Source: Arthrobacter sp. ZGTC131 (GTDB taxonomy: Bacteria; Actinomycetota; Actinomycetes; Actinomycetales; Micrococcaceae). From it: DNA of 64,000 nt. Both the position numbers and the translations under genes were made by a program. The notes beneath the pieces were generated by a model. The model searched no databases. It was not told the DNA's origin and saw only the letters and a list, made by a program, of their open reading frames with translations. Shown piece after piece: positions 1-8,427 of the stretch (positions within the stretch are counted from its first letter, which is position 1; the number at the start of each line of letters is the position of its first letter). The DNA lies in the NCBI RefSeq assembly GCF_002929275.1, contig NZ_PJIK01000015.1, positions 1 through 64,000 on the forward strand, in the 5' to 3' direction.

Positions 1-539
1 GCCTCGGGGCCGAAGTCCATCCGGCCGTCTTCCGGGGCCAGCGCGTAGGCCTCGTCGATGAACAGGACGCCGTCCAGCGCACGCCGGATCACCCGGTCCG
101 TCTTGATGGCGGTCGCGCCGACGTACTGCCCCACCAGGCCCGAACGGTCGACCTCGACCAAGTGGCCTTTCTGCAGCAGACCGACCGCGCGGTACATCTC
201 GGCCAGGAGCCGCGCCACGGTGGTCTTGCCCGTGCCCGGGTTTCCGAGGAACACCAGATGCTGTGATGTGGCCACCTCCGGCAGGCCGTGCGTCTTACGG
301 CGGGCCTGAACCTGGAGCAGTGCGACGAGCGCCCGCACCTGTTCTTTCACGGTCTCCAGCCCGACCAGTGCGTCGAGCTCGGCCTGCACCTCGGACAGCG
401 GCCGGGCCGGCCCGGGCCTCGCACCGATGAGATCGCCGACCAGGTCGTCAACGCGCTCCGAACCGTGCAGCTTGAGCTGATCGGTCAGATGGCCGATGGT
501 TTCGCGCAGGTCGTCGAGCGGATTGCGGCTGGGAGCCAT
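1..539 (-). CDS. AAA-family ATPase (CbbX/SpoVK-like), partial at window edge
   Basis: The reading frame begins at the ATG at 537-539 on the minus strand and runs off the left edge, so only about 179 N-terminal residues are visible. It shows a Walker A motif (GNPGTGKTT) and a Walker B motif ([10 protein letters not shown]), with the spacing and surrounding residues of CbbX/SpoVK-type AAA+ proteins. These are usually ring-forming remodelling ATPases. The substrate cannot be told from the sequence. A TACAGT hexamer lies exactly 6 nt upstream of the ATG (546-551), so the mRNA may be leaderless. It is followed upstream by tesB on the same strand. The family is secure, the cellular role is not. Confidence 0.85.
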   Translation of the reverse strand, partial: MAPSRNPLDDLRETIGHLTDQLKLHGSERVDDLVGDLIGARPGPARPLSEVQAELDALVGLETVKEQVRALVALLQVQARRKTHGLPEVATSQHLVFLGNPGTGKTTVARLLAEMYRAVGLLQKGHLVEVDRSGLVGQYVGATAIKTDRVIRRALDGVLFIDEAYALAPEDGRMDFGPE

Positions 540-602
540 GCATCAACTGTAGTACTCGATTCCCGGATCCTGGAGGACCGTGCCGCGGCCCGGCTGGTGC
601 TG

Positions 603-1574
603 CTACGCCTTGCGCATCTGGTGCTGGAGGATCTTCGACTGGAAGGCCCCCGCCACCTTGCTCTTCAGTTCCGTCGGCACCCGGACCATACCTTCCTGGG
701 CCACGGATGCCACATGCAGGCCCTCGCGGTTGAAGATCTTTCCGGTGGCGAGCCCCCGGGCTCCCTGGGCACTAGGGCTTTCCTGGACGTACAGCAGCCA
801 CTCATCCACCCGCACGGGCCGGTGCCACCACATGGCGTGGTCCAGGCTGGCCACGCTCATGCCCGGTGTGATCCAGCTCAGCCCGTGCCGGCGCAGGATG
901 GATTCGAGCAGCGTGTAGTCGCTGGCGTATGCCAGAGCGGCGCGGTGTGTGTTGGCGTCGTCCGGCATTGCGCTGAAGGTCTTCATCCACACGGCGTTGC
1001 GGGCTTCCTTCTTGCCCGTGGCCGCCACGTACAGGGCCGGGTCGACGTGGCGGATGTCGAAGGGCCGCTCATACGCCCAGTGCCGGGCGACGGGGTGGTC
1101 GAACTTGCCCAAGAGATCCGCGGTGCTGGGAAGTGACTCCGGATCAGGAATCCCGTCGGGCATCTCGGACTGGTGCTCGATGCCGTCGTCCTCGGCCTGG
1201 AACGAGGCGATCATGGAGAGAATCGGCGTGCCGTCCTGATACGCGTGCACGCGGCGTGCCGAGAAGGACCGGCCGTCCCGCAGCCGCTGCACGCCGAACG
1301 TGATGGGCTTGTTCGCGTCACCCGGCCGGAGGAAGTACGCGTGCATGGAGTGCACGGTGCGGACCGGGTCCACGGTGCGCATCCCGGCAATCAGGGACTG
1401 CGCCAGCACCTGGCCCCCGAAAACGCGCTGGTGCGGCTGCCGCTGCGACGGACCCATGAAGATATCCTCGTCAGTCCGGGCGCCCTCAAGCTCGCCAAGA
1501 TCCAGCAGTTCGATCAGCGAGGTGGTGGGGTCGTTCAAGGGCAATGCCTGCACTCCGGCGTCCGCTTCAGTCAT
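603..1574 (-). CDS. tesB: acyl-CoA thioesterase II (TesB family)
   Basis: This 323-residue protein has the double hot-dog layout of TesB, which hydrolyses medium- and long-chain acyl-CoA to free fatty acid and CoA in the cytoplasm. The N-terminal half carries HQRVFGGQVLAQS (residues 48-60) and the C-terminal half SLDHAMWWHRP. The catalytic triad of E. coli TesB (Asp204, Thr228, Gln278) maps by spacing to Asp219, Ser243 and Gln293 here, a conservative Thr-to-Ser change. A TAGAGT hexamer sits 6 nt before the ATG, suggesting a leaderless mRNA. The gene is divergent from the hypothetical gene at 1638. Confidence 0.93.
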   Translation of the reverse strand: MTEADAGVQALPLNDPTTSLIELLDLGELEGARTDEDIFMGPSQRQPHQRVFGGQVLAQSLIAGMRTVDPVRTVHSMHAYFLRPGDANKPITFGVQRLRDGRSFSARRVHAYQDGTPILSMIASFQAEDDGIEHQSEMPDGIPDPESLPSTADLLGKFDHPVARHWAYERPFDIRHVDPALYVAATGKKEARNAVWMKTFSAMPDDANTHRAALAYASDYTLLESILRRHGLSWITPGMSVASLDHAMWWHRPVRVDEWLLYVQESPSAQGARGLATGKIFNREGLHVASVAQEGMVRVPTELKSKVAGAFQSKILQHQMRKA

Positions 1575-1637
1575 GGTTTGACTCTAGACGTCGCCCCGAC
1601 ACGGCTCAACCGAGGCTCAGCCGGTAGTGTTCTTAAT

Positions 1638-2300
1638 GTGTCTGATCTCCTCACCCAGTCCTTGCGCTTCGCCGATCCCCGCGACCTCGCCGATCTCAGG
1701 ACCTACGCCACGCGCGCCAAGGCCATCGACGACGGCGCCATCCGCCTCCAGGCAGCGGGCCCGGTCCTGGCCGCCTATGTCTGCGTGCTCCGGCCCCGGC
1801 TGCTGGGGGAGTCCACGCCCACCATCCTCGGCCTGCGGACCATGGCGCTGGCCGAACCGTCCACCACTGACGTCACCGTCCCGCTCGCGGCCGTCCTTGA
1901 CCGGCTCGCGCGGGCAGGGGAGAACGACGCCGAACTCCCGGTCCCGCCGTCGACAGTCACCGAATCATGGGCCGGCGTCGGAGCGCCGCGCAGCGGCTGG
2001 GAGCTGGTCGGTTCAGTGCCGGACGCGGTCCTCCGGAAAGCTGCGGAAGCGGGCATCGCCGAAGTGGCCGGAATCGTGCCGGACAAGCCTGGCGCCCTGA
2101 TTGTCAACAACGCCCGGGCTGCGGTCTGGGGCCGCGAACTGGAGGGGCAGTCCGGCCTGCCCGCCGGCGCCGCCTTCGCCGCGCTGGCCCTCGGATTCCT
2201 GGGCTCCGACGAACAGCGCCTCTACCGCGCCGGCCGCTGGTTCCGGCTCAGCGGCAGCCGCGGGCACGTCCTGGCCAGGACAGGCGCCGGGCTGCCTTAG
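1638..2300 (+). CDS. conserved hypothetical protein
   Basis: This 220-residue soluble protein has no signal peptide and no obvious membrane segment. I do not recognise a named domain. The composition (Ala/Leu-rich, with stretches such as ALALGFLGSDEQ near the C-terminus) suggests a globular actinobacterial protein. The frame stays open well upstream of 1638, but the GTG at 1638 is preferred because a TAGTGT hexamer lies 7 nt before it, the leaderless pattern seen at several other genes here, and because upstream codons would overlap the divergent tesB gene. Its stop lies 6 bp from the convergent glbO stop. Confidence 0.7.
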   Translation: MSDLLTQSLRFADPRDLADLRTYATRAKAIDDGAIRLQAAGPVLAAYVCVLRPRLLGESTPTILGLRTMALAEPSTTDVTVPLAAVLDRLARAGENDAELPVPPSTVTESWAGVGAPRSGWELVGSVPDAVLRKAAEAGIAEVAGIVPDKPGALIVNNARAAVWGRELEGQSGLPAGAAFAALALGFLGSDEQRLYRAGRWFRLSGSRGHVLARTGAGLP

Positions 2301-2306
2301 GCGGGC

Positions 2307-2765
2307 CTAGGCCTCCGACGGGCTGTTCACCATGGACAGCGCCGCCCGCTCCATGTAGTCCCACAGCGTGCCCTCATACAGCGGCGGCAGTTCGAGGGAG
2401 TCGACGGCCGTGCGCATGTGGTGCAGCCAGCGGTCCTTGGCCTCCGGAGTAACCCGGAACGGCATGTGGCGCATGCGGAGCCGCGGATGGCCGCGCTCTT
2501 CGCCGTAGGTCGTTGGCCCGCCCCAGTACTGCTCAAGGAACATCAGGAAACGCCGCTTGGCCGGAGCCAGGTCCTCCTCCGGATACATCGGGCGCAGCAG
2601 GGGGTCGGTTGCGACGCCGTCGTAAAACACGTCGATGAGCTTCACGAACGTCTCGTGGCCGCCCACCGCGTCGTAAAAGTTGTCCGTGTAGCCGGGCTGG
2701 CTGAACGGGTCATTGCGCATCAGCTGCCGGGGTGCGTTGGGCTCTGGGGGAGTGGGAAGTGTCAT
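2307..2765 (-). CDS. glbO: group II truncated haemoglobin
   Basis: This 152-residue protein matches the trHbO/GlbO type. The expected stretch FLEQYWGGP (residues 76-84) is followed by HPRLRMRH (93-100). By alignment with Mycobacterium tuberculosis GlbO the last His (residue 100) is the proximal haem ligand (His75 there). The N-terminal FYDAVGG is also characteristic. Such proteins bind O2 and other small ligands, and roles in oxygen handling and nitrosative or oxidative defence have been proposed. The start is 2 bp past the stop of the mscS-like gene (2768), so the two are probably co-transcribed, with the channel gene first. Confidence 0.95.
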   Translation of the reverse strand: MTLPTPPEPNAPRQLMRNDPFSQPGYTDNFYDAVGGHETFVKLIDVFYDGVATDPLLRPMYPEEDLAPAKRRFLMFLEQYWGGPTTYGEERGHPRLRMRHMPFRVTPEAKDRWLHHMRTAVDSLELPPLYEGTLWDYMERAALSMVNSPSEA

Positions 2766-2767
2766 GG

Positions 2768-3439
2768 CTATTCTCCGGACTTCTGCTGCGGCCCGTGATG
2801 GGCTTCCGCCTCAAGCGGCCCGTCGCCCGGCTCATCGGCCGGAGCCACGTAGTTCCCCTGCGACCGGTTGCCGACACGGAGGATTTCACCGTTGCGCAGG
2901 TACCAGATGGCCCCGTTGTCGTCACGGACGCGCGTGATGCGCAGGCCAATCGACTCCACGACGCCCACCACTTCGCTGGTCTCGATGATGTCGCCGATGC
3001 CGTACTGGTCCTCGATGGTGATGAAAATCCCGGCCAGGAAGTCGCGAATCAGCTGCTGGGCACCAAAGCCGATGGCGATACCCAGGATACCGACGCTTGT
3101 CAGCAGCGGCGCGACGTCCACGTCAAGGTTCTTGAGCACGTAGATGCTGGTGATGACGGCGATGACCACGCCCACCACGCTGTTCAGCAGCGACCCGATG
3201 GTGTTGGCGCGCTGGACCCGCCGCTCGTGGTCGAGGGCGCGCAGGGCCGGGGCGACCCACCTGAAATGCGGCTTCTTGAACAGCGGTGTTCCGTTGGCGA
3301 CATGCTTGGTGATCCGGGAGATCACGAAGCTTGCCAGCAGCCACAGGATGATGCCTGCGCCGAGGCTGATCGCGATTCCGGCGACGTCGAACCCGGTGGG
3401 TTCCAGCGAGGCCGAAGGCGTTGTAAACATGCTGTACAT
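2768..3439 (-). CDS. small-conductance mechanosensitive channel (MscS family)
   Basis: This 223-residue membrane protein has an N-terminal hydrophobic segment (about residues 20-45), then a charged linker, then two further hydrophobic segments. The last is the Gly/Ala-rich pore helix (VGILGIAIGFGAQQLIRDF), which runs into the beta domain (GIFITIEDQYGIGD and WYLRNGEILRVGN). This is the MscS core without large extra domains. The channel opens on membrane tension and releases solutes during hypo-osmotic shock. A second in-frame ATG lies at 3430. Upstream sequence contains a CCGCCG/CGGCGG-rich palindromic stretch before the osmC-like gene. Confidence 0.92.
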   Translation of the reverse strand: MYSMFTTPSASLEPTGFDVAGIAISLGAGIILWLLASFVISRITKHVANGTPLFKKPHFRWVAPALRALDHERRVQRANTIGSLLNSVVGVVIAVITSIYVLKNLDVDVAPLLTSVGILGIAIGFGAQQLIRDFLAGIFITIEDQYGIGDIIETSEVVGVVESIGLRITRVRDDNGAIWYLRNGEILRVGNRSQGNYVAPADEPGDGPLEAEAHHGPQQKSGE

Positions 3440-3547
3440 CTGTAGGGATGCTCCTTGCTGCTGTCCGGCGGCGGCCGGGGGTATCCGCCGTTCTTCCGGC
3501 GGCGGCCTGCTCTGGTCACTTTTAAGCGTAGCGGTGTATGCCGCTGG

Positions 3548-4027
3548 CTAACTGCCGGCCGTTGTGGTAACCGGAACGTGCAGCACCGGGAAATTTACGC
3601 TGCGGGCGATGAAGCACAGGGCGTTGGCCTCGCGGTGCATGTCCTCTGCCATCGCGATGTGGGCACTGTCGGCCACCGTCACCCGCGGCCGGAGCGTCAC
3701 ATTTTCGAACTGTCCGCTGCCGTCGCGGTTGAGCCGCATCAGGCCGGTCGCGTCGTCCTCATACGACAGGACCACGACCCCGTGCCTGACCGCCACATGC
3801 AGGAAGGACAGCATGTGGCACTGGGCGAGGGCCGTCAACAGCAGCTGCTCCGGGTTGTACCGCGACCTGTCGCCGCGGAACGTGGGATCGGCAGAGCCCT
3901 TGAGGACCGGCAACCCGGGAATCTCGACGTCGTGGTTCCGGGAGTACTCCCGGTAGGACGACGTGCCGTTTCCAAGGTTGCCGGTCCAGCGGACGGTCAG
4001 TGCATAGCGGTGCTCATCAAGGCCCAT
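3548..4027 (-). CDS. OsmC family peroxiredoxin-like protein
   Basis: This 159-residue protein has the OsmC/Ohr fold signature. Two conserved cysteines lie at residue 70 (LLLTALAQC) and residue 138 (EANALCF), with spacing like Cys59/Cys125 of E. coli OsmC. Family members reduce organic hydroperoxides through this thiol pair. The N-terminus (EHRYALTVRWTGN) is typical of the actinobacterial OsmC subgroup, which is less studied than Ohr. A TAAACT hexamer 6 nt before the ATG suggests leaderless expression. The gene reads away from pepN's start and in the same direction as the channel gene. Confidence 0.9.
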   Translation of the reverse strand: MGLDEHRYALTVRWTGNLGNGTSSYREYSRNHDVEIPGLPVLKGSADPTFRGDRSRYNPEQLLLTALAQCHMLSFLHVAVRHGVVVLSYEDDATGLMRLNRDGSGQFENVTLRPRVTVADSAHIAMAEDMHREANALCFIARSVNFPVLHVPVTTTAGS

Positions 4028-4097
4028 GCCGCCAGTTTAGAACGCCCGGTGTTGGGGTGTCCGCCCTTCAGGCATGAGCCGTTCACGCATCCGCCGC

Positions 4098-6659
4098 TCA
4101 GACGTCTGCGGCGCGTGCCCGCAGTGCGCGGGCCACGCCGTCGCGGTTTTCCAGCATCATGCGGCGCAGCGCCGCACTTTCCTCCGGAAGGGACGCGAGG
4201 AACTCGTCGGTGCGGTCCACAGTGGCCTGGGTTGTCAGCTGCGCCGGGTACAGCCCGACGACGATCTGCTGCGCCAACGCAAAGGTCCGCTCCGCCACGA
4301 TACCGGGGACGGCGTCGAAGTATTTCTCCGCGTAGGGCTCCAGCAGCGCGGTGTCCAGCACCCGGGTGAAGCCCGTGACGGCAGAGCCCTGGATGGCATT
4401 GGAGACCTCGCCCTTGACCACGATCGACTCCCACGCCGCAGCCTTGGCCTCCGCCGTGGGGATGGCGGCCGTTGCGAGGGCCGCCGCGTTCTGCCCGCTG
4501 GAGGTGTTGTCCCGCTCCAGTTCCGCGTCGATCTGCTCCTGGCCCAGCCGTCCGCCCACTACGAGCGAGGCCACCAGTTCCCAGCGAAGGTCCTGGTCGA
4601 CCGCCAGGCCAGCCAGGGTGACCGAGCCGTTCAGCAGCCCCGCCACGTTGTCCAGCTGCGCACTGCTCCTGGCCAGCAGGGCGTAGGACTTGATGAACTG
4701 CAGCTGCGCGTCCGAGCCGCCGGGAACCTGCGAGGCGAGCTCCCAGAGCCGGTCTCCCGCGGCCACCCAGGTGGCTTCGCGGTGCTCCTCCGCCACATAG
4801 AAGCTGAGCGTGGTTGCCAGCTGACGAAGCTGGACCAGGATCACCGACGAGTCGCTCTCGGAGGCGATATTGGCCAGGATCAGGTCCACGTAGCCGCGGG
4901 CCGGGCTCTCGCCGTCGCGGGCGGCGTCCCAGGCGGAGCCCCACACGAGGGTCCGCGGCAGGCTCTCGCGGAAGTCCTTCAGGTGCGACTTGGCCGTTGC
5001 CAGGGACTTTTCATCGAGCCGGACTTTGGCGTAGGCGAGGTCGTCGTCGTTGAGCAGCACCAGGTCCGGCCGGCGGAGGCCCACGAGCTCCGGCACGTCC
5101 GTCCGCTCGCCGTCGACGTCCAGCTCCTCGCGGTGGACGCGCTCGAGCTTTCCGTCCTCGGTGACGTCATAGAATCCCACGGCCAGCCGGTGCGGGCGGA
5201 TGGTGGGCTGGTCCTCCACCGCGGACTGCAGAATGGTGAAGGACGTGATGGCGCCGTCGGAACTGACTGTCAGCTCCGGCTTGAGCGAATTCACCCCGGC
5301 GGTTTCAAGCCACAGGCGGCCCCAGTGGTCCAGGTCCCGTCCGCTGGCCTTCTCCAGCTCGATCATCAGGTCGCCCAGCTCGGTGTTCTTCCAGGAGTGC
5401 TTGGCGAAGTATTCGCGGACGCCGGCCATGAACTGGTCCGGACCCACCCAGGCCACGAGCTGGCGCAGCACGGAGGCGCCCTTGGCGTAGGTGATGCCGT
5501 CGAAGTTGACCTCGACATCCTGGAGATCGTTGATTTCGGCAAAGATGGGATGGGTGGTGGGGAGCTGGTCCTGGCGGTAGGCCCAGGACTTTTCCACCGA
5601 AGCGAAGGTGGTCCACGCACTCTGGAACTTCGTGTTCTCCACGGCGGCCAGGTGGGACATGTACTCGGCAAAGGACTCGTTGAGCCAGAGGTCGTTCCAC
5701 CAGCGCATGGTCACCAGGTCGCCGAACCACATGTGGGCAAGTTCGTGCAGGACGGTGATGGCGCGGCGTTCCACCTGGGCCTCCGGAACCTTGCCCCGGA
5801 ACACGTAGCCTTCCAGGATGGTCACCGCCCCGGCGTTTTCCATGGCTCCGGCGTTGAATTCAGGCACGAACAGCTGGTCGTACTTTTCGAAGGGGTAGGG
5901 GCAGCCGAACTGCGCTTCGAAGAACTCGAACCCCTGGCGCGTGAGCTCGAAGATGTTGTCGGCGTCGAGGTACTGCATCAGCGACTTCCGGGCGAACACG
6001 CCCAGCGGGACCACCCGCCCGTCGGAGCTGGTGACGTCGCTGCGCACCGACTGGTACGGGCCCGCGATCAGCGCAGTGACGTAGGAGGACAGCCGCGGCG
6101 TCGGGCTGAACTCCCAGACCGAGCGGGCACCGCCGTCCGCCGCGGGGGAGGTCTCCACGGGAGCCGGGGTGGGCGAGTTGGAGATAACGTCCCAGTGCGA
6201 CGGCGCCGTCACACTGAACCTGAACGTGGCCTTGAGGTCAGGCTGTTCGAACACTGCGAACATGCGGCGGGAGTCAGGCACCTCGAACTGGGTGTACAGG
6301 TACACCTCGCCGTCCACCGGATCGACGAAGCGGTGCAGGCCCTCGCCGGTATTCATGTACGGGGCATCCGCCACCACGGTGAGTTCATTCTGTGCGGCGA
6401 GCGCCGGCAGCTGGATCCGGACCCCGTCGGAAACCTCGGCGGGATCGAGGTCACGGCCGTTCAGGGTCACGCGGTGAACGGTCTGCGTTACGGCGTCGAT
6501 GAACGTGGAGGACCCTGGCGCTGCCGTGAACTTCACCGTGGTGGTCGAGCCGAAGACTTTCCCGCCCGTGGTCAGGTCAAGGCTGACATCGTAGGATTCG
6601 ACGGCGATCAGGTCGGCGCGCTCGCGTGCTTCGGCGCGCGTCAGGTTCATGCCTGGCAA
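4098..6659 (-). CDS. pepN: aminopeptidase N (M1 zinc metallopeptidase)
   Basis: This 853-residue cytoplasmic protease removes N-terminal amino acids from peptides. The exopeptidase motif GAMEN is at residues 271-275 and the zinc site HELAH at 305-309. The third ligand, Glu328, lies in NESFAEY 18 residues later. The C-terminal half is the helical ERAP1-like domain. The length agrees with actinobacterial PepN (about 850-860). I chose the TTG at 6659 because a GGAGG ribosome-binding site ends 7 nt before it. The in-frame ATG three codons later would be 16 nt from that site. A neighbouring pepN is also found in the Mycobacterium rpiB/nei region. Confidence 0.96.
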   Translation of the reverse strand: MPGMNLTRAEARERADLIAVESYDVSLDLTTGGKVFGSTTTVKFTAAPGSSTFIDAVTQTVHRVTLNGRDLDPAEVSDGVRIQLPALAAQNELTVVADAPYMNTGEGLHRFVDPVDGEVYLYTQFEVPDSRRMFAVFEQPDLKATFRFSVTAPSHWDVISNSPTPAPVETSPAADGGARSVWEFSPTPRLSSYVTALIAGPYQSVRSDVTSSDGRVVPLGVFARKSLMQYLDADNIFELTRQGFEFFEAQFGCPYPFEKYDQLFVPEFNAGAMENAGAVTILEGYVFRGKVPEAQVERRAITVLHELAHMWFGDLVTMRWWNDLWLNESFAEYMSHLAAVENTKFQSAWTTFASVEKSWAYRQDQLPTTHPIFAEINDLQDVEVNFDGITYAKGASVLRQLVAWVGPDQFMAGVREYFAKHSWKNTELGDLMIELEKASGRDLDHWGRLWLETAGVNSLKPELTVSSDGAITSFTILQSAVEDQPTIRPHRLAVGFYDVTEDGKLERVHREELDVDGERTDVPELVGLRRPDLVLLNDDDLAYAKVRLDEKSLATAKSHLKDFRESLPRTLVWGSAWDAARDGESPARGYVDLILANIASESDSSVILVQLRQLATTLSFYVAEEHREATWVAAGDRLWELASQVPGGSDAQLQFIKSYALLARSSAQLDNVAGLLNGSVTLAGLAVDQDLRWELVASLVVGGRLGQEQIDAELERDNTSSGQNAAALATAAIPTAEAKAAAWESIVVKGEVSNAIQGSAVTGFTRVLDTALLEPYAEKYFDAVPGIVAERTFALAQQIVVGLYPAQLTTQATVDRTDEFLASLPEESAALRRMMLENRDGVARALRARAADV

Positions 6660-6812
6660 GGTTTTGCCTCCAGAGGGTGTTGGTTGCCGGACAAGCCCCA
6701 GCCTGCCCGCCAGTTGGTCACTGTGAAGTCATTGTTTCATTCCGCGCGCCGTTGGCAAGTTGCCCGGATCACTTTCTCCGCGCCGGCGCACGCTCAGGGG
6801 TAGCGTTAAGGC

Positions 6813-7829
6813 ATGGGAAAGATCCTCGATGCTGTGGACACCAAGGCACTGCGGTTCGCCATCGGGTTCCCCCTGTTGCTGGCTACCGGCTTCTCCGTCT
6901 GTGCTGTCCTGCTGCGCCCCGATCTGCCGGAGCCGCTGGCTGTCAGATGGAACGACGACGGCGGCACGGCCTTTGCGTCGTTTCCCGCCTATGTGGGGGT
7001 CGGGGCCGCTCTGATCGTCGTCGCCGGCTGGCTGGTGCTGCTGCAGGCCGTGCCCGTGTCACGCCCCACCGTGATGCGCCGCATCATGATGGGTGCCGGG
7101 CTGACCGTCAGCCTCTTTGTCACCAGCGTCCTGGCGGCCGGACTGGTTGGACAGGCCGGGGTCCCTGATGCCCGCGAGTCCAGAGTGGACGTGACGGTGC
7201 TGGCGCTCGGAAGCGGCGCCGCCCTCGCGCTGGGCGTCATCATCGGGTTTGTCTTCAAAGCGGACCAGCAGTGGACGCCGGAGGATGACCGGGCGCTGCA
7301 GCGGGCCCTCGAACAGGAGCTCGACCCCGACCTCGCCACCGATTCCATCCGGCTCTGGGTGCACGCCCGGAGCTCTGTTTTTGTCATGATCGGCATCGCC
7401 AGCCTGTTCCCGGCGGCACTCATTGTCATCGCTGTTCCCTGGCTGGGCGCCCTGCTGGTGGCGGCGGCCATCATCGGCGCAGCATTCCTCTTTGCCCGGG
7501 TCACAGCGGACCGCAGCGGACTGCGGGTGTTCGTCGCCGGGATCCTCCGCGTGGTGGACGTGCCCGCGGCGGCCATTTCAGCTGCCGATCCGGCGGACGT
7601 CCGCGCTGCCGACTACGGGGGGTGGGGCTACCGCCACCACGGCGAAACAGCAGCTGTGCTTGTCAGCAGCGGGCCCGCCGTGGTCGTCCGGAAAATTGAC
7701 GGACACCGTCTCGCGGTGAGCGGCGGAAACTCCGACTCTGCGGCGCGCCTCGCCGAGGTCCTGACACGGGTGGCCGCCCGGGCCCGCGGCGAAGGCCGCC
7801 CTCCCTCCCCGGGCGCCGGGGGCACGTAG
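6813..7829 (+). CDS. membrane protein with DUF1648-like N-terminus
   Basis: This 338-residue protein starts with a hydrophobic segment followed by LPEPLAVRWNDDG, the pattern of DUF1648 domains (seen in Bacillus SdpI-like and related membrane proteins). Further membrane segments lie at about residues 50-70, 85-105, 125-145 and 185-225 (two close helices). The C-terminal 100 residues are soluble and beta-rich (DRSGLRVFVAGILRVVDVP, then YGGWGYRHH), resembling a PH-like tail. The function is unknown. A TAGCGT hexamer lies 6 nt before the ATG, implying a leaderless transcript. It is divergent from pepN. Confidence 0.72.
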   Translation: MGKILDAVDTKALRFAIGFPLLLATGFSVCAVLLRPDLPEPLAVRWNDDGGTAFASFPAYVGVGAALIVVAGWLVLLQAVPVSRPTVMRRIMMGAGLTVSLFVTSVLAAGLVGQAGVPDARESRVDVTVLALGSGAALALGVIIGFVFKADQQWTPEDDRALQRALEQELDPDLATDSIRLWVHARSSVFVMIGIASLFPAALIVIAVPWLGALLVAAAIIGAAFLFARVTADRSGLRVFVAGILRVVDVPAAAISAADPADVRAADYGGWGYRHHGETAAVLVSSGPAVVVRKIDGHRLAVSGGNSDSAARLAEVLTRVAARARGEGRPPSPGAGGT

Positions 7830-7932
7830 CTTCCTGCAAGCCAGCGGGACGCAGCTAGTACTCTTGGATCTGTTGATCTGACCTGTACCAGCCCGGCCGC
7901 GCCCCGGTGCCCATTACTGAACGGAAGTTACC

Positions 7933-8427
7933 GTGACCACTACTCCTGCATTCCCGCGGGTCCACATCGCCACCGACCACGCCGGTATGGAGCTGAGCGC
8001 CCACCTGGTGAGCCACTTGTCCGCAAAGGGCTATGACGTGGTGGACCACGGACCCAAGGAATATGACGCCCTGGATGATTACCCGTCCTTCTGCATTAAC
8101 GCGGCGCTCGCGGTCGTGGCGGACCAGTCAGCCGGCGTGCACGCCCTGGGCATCGTGTTGGGCGGCTCCGGAAACGGCGAGCAGATCGCTGCCAACAAGG
8201 TCAAAGGTGCCCGCGCGGCGCTCGCCTGGAACCACTCCACTGCCGTCCTGGCGCGCCAGCACAATGACGCCAACGTCGTGGCTGTCGGCGGCCGCCAGCA
8301 CAGCGTCGAGGAAGCAACTGAGCTGATCGAGGCATTCCTGCAGGAGCCGTTCAGCAACGATGAGCGGCACATCCGCCGGATTGGCAAGATCGCAGCCTAT
8401 GAAAACACCGGCGAGGTCGTCGAGTAG
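7933..8427 (+). CDS. rpiB: ribose-5-phosphate isomerase B
   Basis: This 164-residue enzyme interconverts ribose 5-phosphate and ribulose 5-phosphate in the pentose phosphate pathway. The phosphate-binding start HIATDHAGMEL and the active-site stretch GGSGNGEQIAANKV are clear. As in Mycobacterium RpiB, the catalytic base position is Glu (residue 83) rather than the Cys of the E. coli enzyme. It starts with GTG. The stop codon overlaps the GTG start of nei by one base (TAGTG), so the two are translationally coupled. The same adjacency exists in M. tuberculosis (Rv2465c-Rv2464c). Confidence 0.95.
   Translation: MTTTPAFPRVHIATDHAGMELSAHLVSHLSAKGYDVVDHGPKEYDALDDYPSFCINAALAVVADQSAGVHALGIVLGGSGNGEQIAANKVKGARAALAWNHSTAVLARQHNDANVVAVGGRQHSVEEATELIEAFLQEPFSNDERHIRRIGKIAAYENTGEVVE

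Noticed and set aside
1173-1637. N-terminal extension of the hypothetical gene starting at 1638
   Set aside because: It would run through the tesB coding region on the opposite strand. The -10-like hexamer directly before 1638 supports the shorter form.
4074-6803. A 909-codon open frame on the plus strand opposite pepN
   Set aside because: pepN on the other strand has all M1 motifs. The plus frame has no domain, no ribosome-binding site and arises from the GC-rich third positions.
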